Source of the DNA: an uncultured Clostridium sp.
GTDB lineage: Bacteria > Bacillota > Clostridia > Lachnospirales > Lachnospiraceae
Assembly (NCBI GenBank): GCA_905192625.1
Contig: CAJJLI010000065.1
Location: 1-8,339 of the forward strand
Direction: 5' to 3'
DNA length: 8,339 nt
The notes under the pieces were generated by a model. It saw only the letters and a list, made by a program, of their open reading frames with translations, searched no databases and was not told where the DNA came from. The translations under genes were made by a program, and so were the position numbers. The stretch's first letter is position 1. Each line of letters opens with the position of its first letter. Below, piece after piece: positions 1-4,422 of this stretch.

Positions 1-57
1 GATTCACGTGCTCGGCCTCGACAACATCGCCAACGAGGAGCCCGTCAAAGAACATCT
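1..57. other. GC-rich segment foreign to the rest of the window
   Basis: 30 of the first 50 bases are G or C, against 13 of the next 50 and a window average near 30%. The change is abrupt, between about positions 46 and 57, and falls inside the serine recombinase reading frame. The segment has coding-like frames of its own: on the plus strand from position 2 it reads IHVLGLDNIANEEPVKEHLS with a stop at 65-67, and one minus frame is also open with high-GC codons. I cannot name the source gene. It is either a chimeric assembly join or a real rearrangement with DNA from a GC-richer replicon. Normal site-specific integration would not cut through the recombinase gene itself. Confidence 0.6.
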
Positions 58-462
58 TTCAAACTGATTGTTTGACAGTTTTATATTTGTACTAAATCTG
101 TCGCTTGCAGTATTTATTTTTGCATCATCATATAGACAAATAAGTTTAATACCATGATTTAATATCAACTTTAAAAATAAATTACTGTCCTGCACATCTC
201 TGGATATTCTTGCAAGATCGTATGCTAAAATCATTTCAACATTCCCATTTTTTATTTCTTTTAATAGTTCATTCATTTTCGGCCTGCAAAGGTCACCACC
301 TGAAAAACCATCATCGATAAAGAAACTTAACTCGTCAGTACTTTTTATAAGATTTGTTGCTAAAGCATGTTCGGCAATCATTCTTTTTTGTGTATCAATC
401 CCAATACCGTCACGCGCTTGTTTCATAGTCGATACTCTACAGTAGGCAATTTTTAATTTCAT
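4..462 (-). CDS. Serine recombinase (resolvase/invertase family), catalytic domain only, truncated
   Basis: Serine recombinases cut and rejoin DNA through a covalent phosphoserine; large members integrate and excise mobile elements. The N-terminus reads AYCRVSTMKQARDG, which holds the nucleophile Ser11 and flanking Arg9. The other catalytic-domain hallmarks follow: the DDGFSGGDLCRP segment (about 51-62) and the conserved AYDLARISRD block (about 80-89). Similarity to the family lasts to NQFER (about 132-136), where family members continue into the long helix and then the recombinase and zinc-ribbon DNA-binding domains. Here the sequence turns into unrelated GC-rich DNA and stops after about 17 foreign residues, giving 152 residues where large serine recombinases usually have 450-550. 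As written it could not bind its site. The ATG start has a GAGGGAG ribosome binding site just upstream. Its place last in the co-oriented gene array suits an element-end integrase. Confidence 0.85.
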   Translation of the reverse strand: MKLKIAYCRVSTMKQARDGIGIDTQKRMIAEHALATNLIKSTDELSFFIDDGFSGGDLCRPKMNELLKEIKNGNVEMILAYDLARISRDVQDSNLFLKLILNHGIKLICLYDDAKINTASDRFSTNIKLSNNQFERCSLTGSSLAMLSRPST

Positions 463-495
463 TTCTTTCTCCCTCTTTTCTTCATTATGCCAAGA

Positions 496-526
496 GGATA
501 GTTAATGAAAAAATCCTTAACTATCC
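496..526. repeat. Perfect 10-bp inverted repeat in the recombinase leader
   Basis: GGATAGTTAA at 496-505 and its exact reverse complement TTAACTATCC at 517-526 flank an 11-nt loop. It sits 34 nt upstream of the recombinase start codon and has no T-tract on the minus strand, so it is a poor terminator. It could be an operator, a leader-RNA hairpin controlling recombinase expression, or part of a recombination site. The core TAGTTAA occurs a third time at 544-550. Confidence 0.6.
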
Positions 527-556
527 AGTAAATAAATTTACACTAGTTAATCAAAA

Positions 557-573
557 AATTCTATATACCTTTT
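557..573. repeat. 17-bp direct repeat, copy 1
   Basis: AATTCTATATACCTTTT is identical at 557-573 and 743-759, 186 bp apart. Copy 2 lies inside the 3' end of the gene that ends at 721 (encoding KRYIE). Copy 1 is non-coding, but on the minus strand it reads in the same phase as KRYIEFFD and a stop. A shorter relative, CTAATTCTAT, is identical at 646-655 and 741-750. This suggests a decayed duplicate of the gene's 3' end, though chance in AT-rich DNA is not excluded. Confidence 0.45.
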
Positions 574-603
574 ATTATTTTCTACTTAATAATAATCCAA
601 AAT

Positions 604-637
604 AAAAGAGATTAAATAATAAAGTTTAATCTCTTTT
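604..637. terminator. Bidirectional rho-independent terminator
   Basis: A 13-bp perfect stem, AAAAGAGATTAAA (604-616) pairing with TTTAATCTCTTTT (625-637), encloses an 8-nt loop. T-rich runs follow on both strands (plus strand to 639; minus strand TTTTATTTT). It lies about 85 nt downstream of the stop of the gene at 721-1323, so it probably ends the transcript containing that gene and separates it from the recombinase. The stem is AT-rich and only moderately stable. Confidence 0.65.
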
Positions 638-720
638 TTCTGGGTCTAATTCTATTTTTTTACTATGATTTTCCTTATCTGTACTTCCAATTTTTCATCA
701 GTACTTTCATTATCAAAAGT

Positions 721-1323
721 TTATTTTGGGTGTTTTCTAACTAATTCTATATACCTTTTTGCTTCATCAACATCACATCCCATGACACTGCTCATCCAAG
801 ACGATCTCTTTTCTCTTGGAGTTTTATTATCCATAAGAATGTAATAGATCTTCAAAAGTTCACTTGCAACTTTTATTTTCTCTTCCTCACTAAGTTCGTT
901 ATCTCGACACTTTACAGTTAGTGCATATAATCTGTTTTTTATACTTTTTTTCCTGGGTTTCTTTTTAGGTACTCTTTTTTTATATTTTATAGGATCTGAT
1001 GCGATTATCTCATCTATTTTTTTTATTTGTCTTTTTCGCATTTCTGCAACTTTATCACATCTGGCCAAAAAATCTTTTACAGGAAATCCTGAAACAACAA
1101 ACGAAAAAGGCATATACAGCTCTGTATTTTCAGGAGTATTATCATGTTCTTCAATTATTAGCCCCACTTGAAATATATTTATTTTATCAGTACCATCACA
1201 TTCCAAAAGAACATAATCTCCTATACCCACATTTTTTATAGGACACATAAAATAATAAATTTTTGCAGTATCTTTAATCGGTTTATGAATTCCTTTTTTT
1301 AATCTTACCCCTACAATCTTCAT
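721..1323 (-). CDS. Basic protein of unknown function with possible PSP1-like N-terminal domain
   Basis: I do not recognise this 200-residue protein as a named gene. The N-terminus, MKIVGVRLKK followed by KIYYFMCP and VGIGDYVLLECDG (residues 1-43), has the layout of PSP1/YaaT-like and other small beta-barrel domains: a VGVR strand, a KIYYF strand, then a 'GD.V..E' turn. The middle (about 83-131) is charged and ends in a strongly basic stretch (114-131), which suggests nucleic-acid contact. The C-terminal 65 residues look helical. The ATG is preceded by GGAGAG at good spacing. A weak extended -10 promoter lies upstream and a terminator downstream, so it may be a single-gene transcript. In-frame coding-like sequence continues for 22 codons beyond the TAA stop (720 down to 655), hinting at a once longer C-terminus. 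The function is unknown; the domain call is a resemblance by eye. Confidence 0.75.
   Translation of the reverse strand: MKIVGVRLKKGIHKPIKDTAKIYYFMCPIKNVGIGDYVLLECDGTDKINIFQVGLIIEEHDNTPENTELYMPFSFVVSGFPVKDFLARCDKVAEMRKRQIKKIDEIIASDPIKYKKRVPKKKPRKKSIKNRLYALTVKCRDNELSEEEKIKVASELLKIYYILMDNKTPREKRSSWMSSVMGCDVDEAKRYIELVRKHPK
743..759. repeat. 17-bp direct repeat, copy 2
   Basis: Identical to 557-573 and lies within the last codons of the 721-1323 gene. The sequences on either side of the two copies do not match, so only the 17 bp are shared. Confidence 0.45.
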
Positions 1324-1353
1324 TCTTTTCTCTCCAATCTAATTATAATAATC

Positions 1354-1362
1354 ACTATAGCA
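1354..1362 (-). promoter_or_regulatory. Possible extended -10 promoter for the 721-1323 gene
   Basis: On the minus strand the sequence reads TGCTATAGT, an extended -10 element (TGn then TATAGT), about 30 nt upstream of the start codon at 1323. There is no good -35 box at 17 nt, only a T-rich CCTTTT. It falls in the 70-nt gap after the zinc-ribbon gene, where no convincing terminator is visible, so read-through from upstream is also possible. Confidence 0.35.
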
Positions 1363-1373
1363 TATTTTGTTTT

Positions 1374-1435
1374 AATAAAAGGCACAATTTATTTTACATA
1401 TCCTTCTTAACATACTTGCATTTTGGATAGCTGCT
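1374..1435. repeat. 3' end of zinc-ribbon gene, parent copy of a duplicated segment
   Basis: This segment covers the last codons, stop and about 20 nt of 3' flank of the zinc-ribbon gene. It closely matches 2472-2539. Shared runs include TCCAAAATGCAAGTAT, TTAAGA and GGATA on the minus strand, and the match continues past the stop codon into the AT-rich flank. Similarity ends near 1374. Confidence 0.7.
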
Positions 1436-1816
1436 GCATGCAATAAACTTGCCGTATCTTCCGTTTCTCTCTATTAACTTACTGCCACATTGCGGACATA
1501 GTTCCCCAGTTCCCCTACTTTCATCTTTTTTGTCTTTCTGAATATATTTGCATTTAGGATAATTGCCACAAGCAGTAAATTTACCATATTTACCCGTTCT
1601 TTCCACTAGTTTCCCACCACACTTAGGACACTTTTTAGTTACGTCTGTAATGTTAGATTCAGATGTCTTTTTAAAAGGTATATTATTTTCTTTACTTTCA
1701 TCGACCAAATTAAAAATCAGTTCACATCCAGATCTTGTAATAAACGTTGCATTCTTACATGTATTCAGAATTTCAGTTTTTGATTTTTCAATATCATTTA
1801 TATTAATTTTTTTCAT
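1394..1816 (-). CDS. Topoisomerase-type double zinc-ribbon protein
   Basis: Residues 63-92 and 107-136 are two tandem four-cysteine zinc ribbons of the kind found at the C-terminus of bacterial type IA topoisomerases (zf-C4_Topoisom). The cysteines are C63, C66, C83, C89 and C107, C110, C127, C133, with the typical pattern CPxCGxKLxER-GxYGKFxAC-xYPKCKY. Such ribbons bind single-stranded DNA. The first 60 residues carry no recognised domain and do not resemble topoisomerase, so this is a free-standing ribbon protein rather than an obvious topB fragment. The start is uncertain: the ATG at 1814-1816 has a poor ribosome binding site (CCTGG). The frame is open for only 12 codons upstream, back to the stop of the SprT-like gene, so translational coupling or reinitiation is plausible. 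A decayed copy of its 3' end lies at 2472-2539. Confidence 0.8.
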   Translation of the reverse strand: MKKININDIEKSKTEILNTCKNATFITRSGCELIFNLVDESKENNIPFKKTSESNITDVTKKCPKCGGKLVERTGKYGKFTACGNYPKCKYIQKDKKDESRGTGELCPQCGSKLIERNGRYGKFIACSSYPKCKYVKKDM

Positions 1817-1852
1817 CCAGGACTTAATATAAAAGTTGTAAACATAGTTCTT

Positions 1853-2350
1853 TTATTTTAGGTACGCATATGCTTCAAAACAGTTTTTAACTATTAGCCA
1901 GTTTTTTTCTTTTTCATAATCCAGCTGTTCCGTTACACAGTATCCTTTTTCTACTAAACGTTTTAATTTATTAGAATTACACGCATTATCCTTTAAGTTA
2001 ATAAATTCATTATAGCTTACTGTTCCCATTTTAAATAACGTCATAATAAGCTCAATATGAACATTGTAAAAATCTTTACTATGATCAGATGTACCTCTGT
2101 TCATATAATCAATATGATGACTTAGTTCATGTATTAGCGTTATTATACAGGAAACGTTGTTTCTACTTTTAACATTAAATAAGTGTATAGCTTTTTTTGA
2201 AAATATGTAGTGTCCTAATGTGCTTTTTAATTCCTTATCAGTTAATTTTAAATAAAATTTATGGTATTTTGCCAACATATCTGGTTCGACTGTTCCTTTG
2301 TAGCAAAAATCGATTAAATCATCTAAAAAAGCTTTTATTATTATATACAT
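1853..2350 (-). CDS. SprT-like zinc metalloprotease
   Basis: The protein carries TLIHELSHHIDY, an HExxH zincin motif. With the start chosen here the motif is His74, Glu75 and His78, and a third probable zinc ligand, His90, lies in the DHSKDF segment. The preceding LGHYIFSKKAIHLFN strand and the order 'LGxY...I...HELxH...DHxxxF' match SprT/Spartan-type domains, whose studied members cut proteins crosslinked to DNA. I chose the third ATG (2348-2350; 165 residues) because AGAAGGAG at 2358-2365 is exactly 7 nt upstream. The first in-frame ATG (2374) would place that Shine-Dalgarno inside the coding region. The gene lies 36 nt upstream of the zinc-ribbon gene, in the same frame and likely the same transcript. 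Which protein it degrades is unknown; it could also be a divergent zincin outside the SprT family. Confidence 0.75.
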   Translation of the reverse strand: MYIIIKAFLDDLIDFCYKGTVEPDMLAKYHKFYLKLTDKELKSTLGHYIFSKKAIHLFNVKSRNNVSCIITLIHELSHHIDYMNRGTSDHSKDFYNVHIELIMTLFKMGTVSYNEFINLKDNACNSNKLKRLVEKGYCVTEQLDYEKEKNWLIVKNCFEAYAYLK

Positions 2351-2448
2351 CTGCATTCTCCTTCTAATACGCATTTATTATAATTTTGTTCTTTCTTTTA
2401 TTACTAAACATTTTCTACTATCAAAATAAAAGCAGTTAATTCTAAAGA

Positions 2449-2571
2449 CTACTCAGTTTCTCCAACAAAAAAATAAAAAGCACAGTTTATTTGCCTATCC
2501 CTCTTAATATACTTGATACTTGCATTTTGGACAGTTGCTACTGACGGCTTTTCAGCAATTACTAATTTCAT
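2449..2571 (-). pseudogene. topB: DNA topoisomerase III remnant: 5' end fused to a zinc-ribbon 3' end
   Basis: An AGGAG ribosome binding site (2581-2585) sits 9 nt before an ATG that opens with MKLVIAEKPSVA. This is the characteristic N-terminus of topoisomerase III (TopB), including the Glu-Lys of the TOPRIM domain's first strand. After 12 codons the match stops. The DNA becomes a close copy of the 3' end of the nearby zinc-ribbon gene (1374-1435) but in a shifted frame, giving a 40-residue product that ends at 2449-2451. A short shared AGCA at the joint suggests deletion through microhomology. The ribbon part also carries a 7-bp tandem duplication (ATACTTG twice, 2509-2522). Essentially all of the roughly 700-residue enzyme, including the catalytic tyrosine, is gone. 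The recognition rests on 12 residues plus a correctly placed start signal; the deletion is inference. Confidence 0.75.
2472..2539. repeat. Decayed copy of the zinc-ribbon gene 3' end
   Basis: Matches 1374-1435 over about 60 bp with scattered substitutions, one 7-bp tandem duplication (2509-2522) and a 1-nt indel. It includes sequence beyond the parent gene's stop codon. It forms the 3' part of the topB remnant. Confidence 0.7.
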
Positions 2572-2603
2572 AGTATTTTACTCCTCATATAAATTTAAAA
2601 ATA

Positions 2604-2626
2604 AAAAGAGGCAAATTGCCTCTTTT
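2604..2626 (-). terminator. Terminator of the nucleotidyltransferase/HEPN operon
   Basis: AAAAGAGGCAA (2604-2614) and its exact complement TTGCCTCTTTT (2616-2626) form a near-perfect palindrome; the working hairpin is probably a 9-bp stem with a 5-nt loop. On the minus strand it is followed by a TTTTTATTTTT run, and its outer stem overlaps the stop codon of the HEPN gene. The core is almost identical to the hairpin at 5260-5276. Confidence 0.8.
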
Positions 2627-3074
2627 AAAGTTCGTTTTCATCTTCCAAGCTTTCCTCGCTGTAACTTTTATCAAGATGAAGGTTGTATTCTTCACAAATA
2701 CATGAAATAAATCTATAAGTTTCTGTTAACGCTCTTTCAACTTTTTTTTCTTCCAGACGGTAATTCAGAATATATCTAGTCCTTGATTCCCAGAGAGAAA
2801 ACATTTCACTATGATCATCAATATATTCTGTCAGTGGAATATCTACTTCACTTTTATTGATTAAAGCAATCAGCTGAGTGATATCATGGGTCTTAGGATA
2901 TTCTACTCCATTGATTTCTAAACAGAATTTAAGCGAAAGTTCTACAGACTGCTGTAAATGATAGCCAACATAATTTAAATATGCCTCATCATCGTATCTA
3001 TACGTTTCATATAATGTATTTGCAATATTTAGATTTTGATTTGCCTTATCTAAAAGTGTTTCATTCTCTTTCAT
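2625..3074 (-). CDS. HEPN domain protein, probable toxin partner of the upstream nucleotidyltransferase
   Basis: This 149-residue, largely helical protein carries the PF05168-type HEPN signature: GYHLQQSVELSLKF (residues 37-50), then NGVEYPKTHDITQLI (55-69). Paired with a minimal nucleotidyltransferase it resembles HepT/MntA toxin-antitoxin modules, in which the HEPN protein is typically an RNase or tRNA-acting toxin silenced by its partner. The usual HEPN RNase motif Rx4-6H is not visible. The nearest basic cluster is SRTRY (97-101), so nuclease activity is uncertain and the fold may serve binding. I chose the ATG at 3072-3074 because AAAGGAG (3084-3090) is 9 nt upstream; a TTG at 3083 would touch that site. 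The start overlaps the upstream gene by 14 nt, implying translational coupling. The acidic tail ends inside the terminator hairpin. Confidence 0.82.
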   Translation of the reverse strand: MKENETLLDKANQNLNIANTLYETYRYDDEAYLNYVGYHLQQSVELSLKFCLEINGVEYPKTHDITQLIALINKSEVDIPLTEYIDDHSEMFSLWESRTRYILNYRLEEKKVERALTETYRFISCICEEYNLHLDKSYSEESLEDENEL

Positions 3075-3393
3075 AGACAACAACTCCTTTCTTAAATATT
3101 TCTTTTTTCATATTCTCATCAACAGTGTAATTAGTCCACAAATCATAAAGAAAGTCTAAATAATCTGTAATAATTCTTTTATCTTCCTTAACTTCAACAT
3201 AAAAATCAACATCACTGCCTGCATGGCACTTTGAAGTCACACTAGATCCGAAAACTATAATTTTAATCACATTGTCATCGTTTTTTAAATGATTTATCAT
3301 TTTTTCAACCTTTTTTTGTTGAATCGGATAAATATACCTGCAATTTTTAAAAGGAGTTTTTAAAAAAGATTTCCATTCATTTTGTCTTTCCAT
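3061..3393 (-). CDS. MNT-family minimal nucleotidyltransferase, probable antitoxin
   Basis: A 110-residue DNA polymerase beta-like minimal nucleotidyltransferase. Residues 46-66 hold the signature GSx10DxD (Gly49-Ser50 ... Asp61-Val-Asp63) in IIVFGSSVTSKCHAGSDVDF, so the metal-binding aspartates are intact. In characterised MntA/HepT pairs this enzyme neutralises the HEPN toxin by transferring AMP to it; applying that here is inference. The start is well supported by AGGAGG at 3401-3406, 7 nt before the ATG. It is the first gene of a two-gene operon with its own promoter just upstream, and its last codons overlap the HEPN start. The protein has the expected length for a stand-alone MNT domain, with an extra basic 20-residue N-terminus. 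Confidence 0.85.
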   Translation of the reverse strand: MERQNEWKSFLKTPFKNCRYIYPIQQKKVEKMINHLKNDDNVIKIIVFGSSVTSKCHAGSDVDFYVEVKEDKRIITDYLDFLYDLWTNYTVDENMKKEIFKKGVVVYERE

Positions 3394-3412
3394 GATATCG
3401 CCTCCTATTACA

Positions 3413-3440
3413 ATTATAACAAATTATTGAGTAAATACAA
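3413..3440 (-). promoter_or_regulatory. Promoter of the nucleotidyltransferase/HEPN operon
   Basis: On the minus strand a -35 box TTGTAT (3435-3440) is followed after 16 nt by a perfect -10 TATAAT (3413-3418) with an extended TGT just ahead. The ribosome binding site follows within about 10 nt. A 9-bp direct repeat, TACAATTAT (3409-3417 and 3436-3444), overlaps both boxes and could be an operator for autoregulation. Confidence 0.65.
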
Positions 3441-3463
3441 TTATGCTATCGATACAGTTCTTT

Positions 3464-3883
3464 TTAGTATCCTTTCATCATAAGGTTAAGCAGCTGCTGT
3501 GTCATAGGTATTTCACGTTTATATCTAGGTGACAGCCCCAAACTCCACCGTCCCCCATCTTCAACATACAAAATTCCAATCCCTTTTTCTTTACACGCTC
3601 CTATATATTTATCACTTATCACACTTTTACGATCAGCAGGAATAACAATCCAACTCTTGTTAACAAGTTTTGCATTTTCTTCAGCCTGTCTAATTACTTT
3701 TCTTATATCGGTCAATTTAAACTCAAATGCGTTTATCTGGAAGTTCTCCTGATATTTTTCAACTGTTACAAGATCAGCATTGCCTTCTCTAATACTGCAC
3801 TCAAACTGATATATCAACGCTCGATTATTTCCATTGTATGATTTCCAAAATTTATCTTTTAATTCATTCTCAGTTAAAAACAT
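3464..3883 (-). CDS. PD-(D/E)XK nuclease-like protein (MmcB-like layout)
   Basis: This small protein (139 residues) has the PD-(D/E)XK nuclease core pattern. An acidic residue, Glu28 or Glu33, lies in FECSIREGNADLV. Asp37 follows in the GNADLV strand, then Glu54-x-Lys56 in AFEFKL, and a helix with the QAEE segment (66-69). The strand SWIVIP (77-82) is where related restriction-like and MmcB-type proteins carry their next core strand. These folds cut or bind DNA; the substrate here is unknown. The ATG has GGAGG (3890-3894) 6 nt upstream. It lies 37 nt after the preceding gene with no terminator between, so it is likely the last gene of the operon that starts at 5230. No methyltransferase or specificity subunit accompanies it, which argues against a classical restriction system. 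Confidence 0.6.
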   Translation of the reverse strand: MFLTENELKDKFWKSYNGNNRALIYQFECSIREGNADLVTVEKYQENFQINAFEFKLTDIRKVIRQAEENAKLVNKSWIVIPADRKSVISDKYIGACKEKGIGILYVEDGGRWSLGLSPRYKREIPMTQQLLNLMMKGY

Positions 3884-3920
3884 TTTATTCCTCCATTTTA
3901 TAATCCAGGTCTTTGCTAAC

Positions 3921-4409
3921 TTATCTGTTATCTATAATAAATTCATTTAGACTTTTATAACTCCTAAAAACCACTGAATTATTTAACATTTTTCTCATTA
4001 TATTTTTTTTATTTTCTAATTCATCATTTATTTTCAAAATACAATACAGAGTCTCATTGGTAATTAGCGATTCTCCAATTAATAAACATTCAAATTCATC
4101 GTATTCGCTAATTGCTTTTTTTAAAAGTGATTCATCTTGAAAGAGATCGCACAAATCACTTAAAAACATATCTACCGTATAAAAATCTTTTACATCATCA
4201 TCTGTAACGAAACAATTATTTTTATAAAGTTTACTCTCCTTAAATTTTACCATGCTTTCATAGAGTAATTTTTTATCAAAAGAACAATAATCACTATAAC
4301 TGCTTTTCTGTTTATAACATCCTAAAAATTTTCCATCAAATATTACATCGCATTGATAGAGATTATTATCACTTTTAAAATTCACTATTGTGACACCATT
4401 TATTTTCAT
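3921..4409 (-). CDS. Protein of unknown function, probable partner of the HNH gene
   Basis: I do not recognise this 162-residue protein. It begins MKINGVTIVNF and continues with short alternating strands rich in aromatic residues and cysteine (YQCDVIFDGKFLGCYKQ, about 19-35), then becomes acidic and helical (about 70-115). It ends in a basic patch around KNIMRKML and a short SLNEFIIDNR tail. No membrane segment or signal peptide is visible, so it is probably cytoplasmic. I chose the ATG at 4407-4409, 13 nt after the HNH stop and preceded by GTGGGG. An upstream ATG at 4448 would add a hydrophobic 13-residue stretch without a good ribosome binding site. Being small, acidic and directly downstream of a nuclease, it could be an immunity or regulatory partner; this rests on position only. 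Confidence 0.6.
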   Translation of the reverse strand: MKINGVTIVNFKSDNNLYQCDVIFDGKFLGCYKQKSSYSDYCSFDKKLLYESMVKFKESKLYKNNCFVTDDDVKDFYTVDMFLSDLCDLFQDESLLKKAISEYDEFECLLIGESLITNETLYCILKINDELENKKNIMRKMLNNSVVFRSYKSLNEFIIDNR

Positions 4410-4422
4410 GATTTTTACCCCA

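Noticed and set aside
463..720. Possible small RNA or tRNA in the longest intergenic stretch
   Set aside because: There is no cloverleaf or conserved RNA pattern; the two hairpins are short, AT-rich and explained as a terminator and a leader repeat.
1563..1832. Plus-strand open frame of 89 codons opposite the zinc-ribbon gene
   Set aside because: The minus strand encodes two complete cysteine ribbons in this region; the plus frame lacks a ribosome binding site and any recognisable motif.
2513..2710. Plus-strand open frame of 65 codons
   Set aside because: It is antisense to the topB remnant, a terminator and the end of the HEPN gene, with no ribosome binding site; the minus-strand reading explains the sequence better.
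3447..3454. TATCGATA palindrome as an operator
   Set aside because: An 8-bp palindrome alone, upstream of the -35 box and unrepeated, is too short to support in AT-rich DNA.
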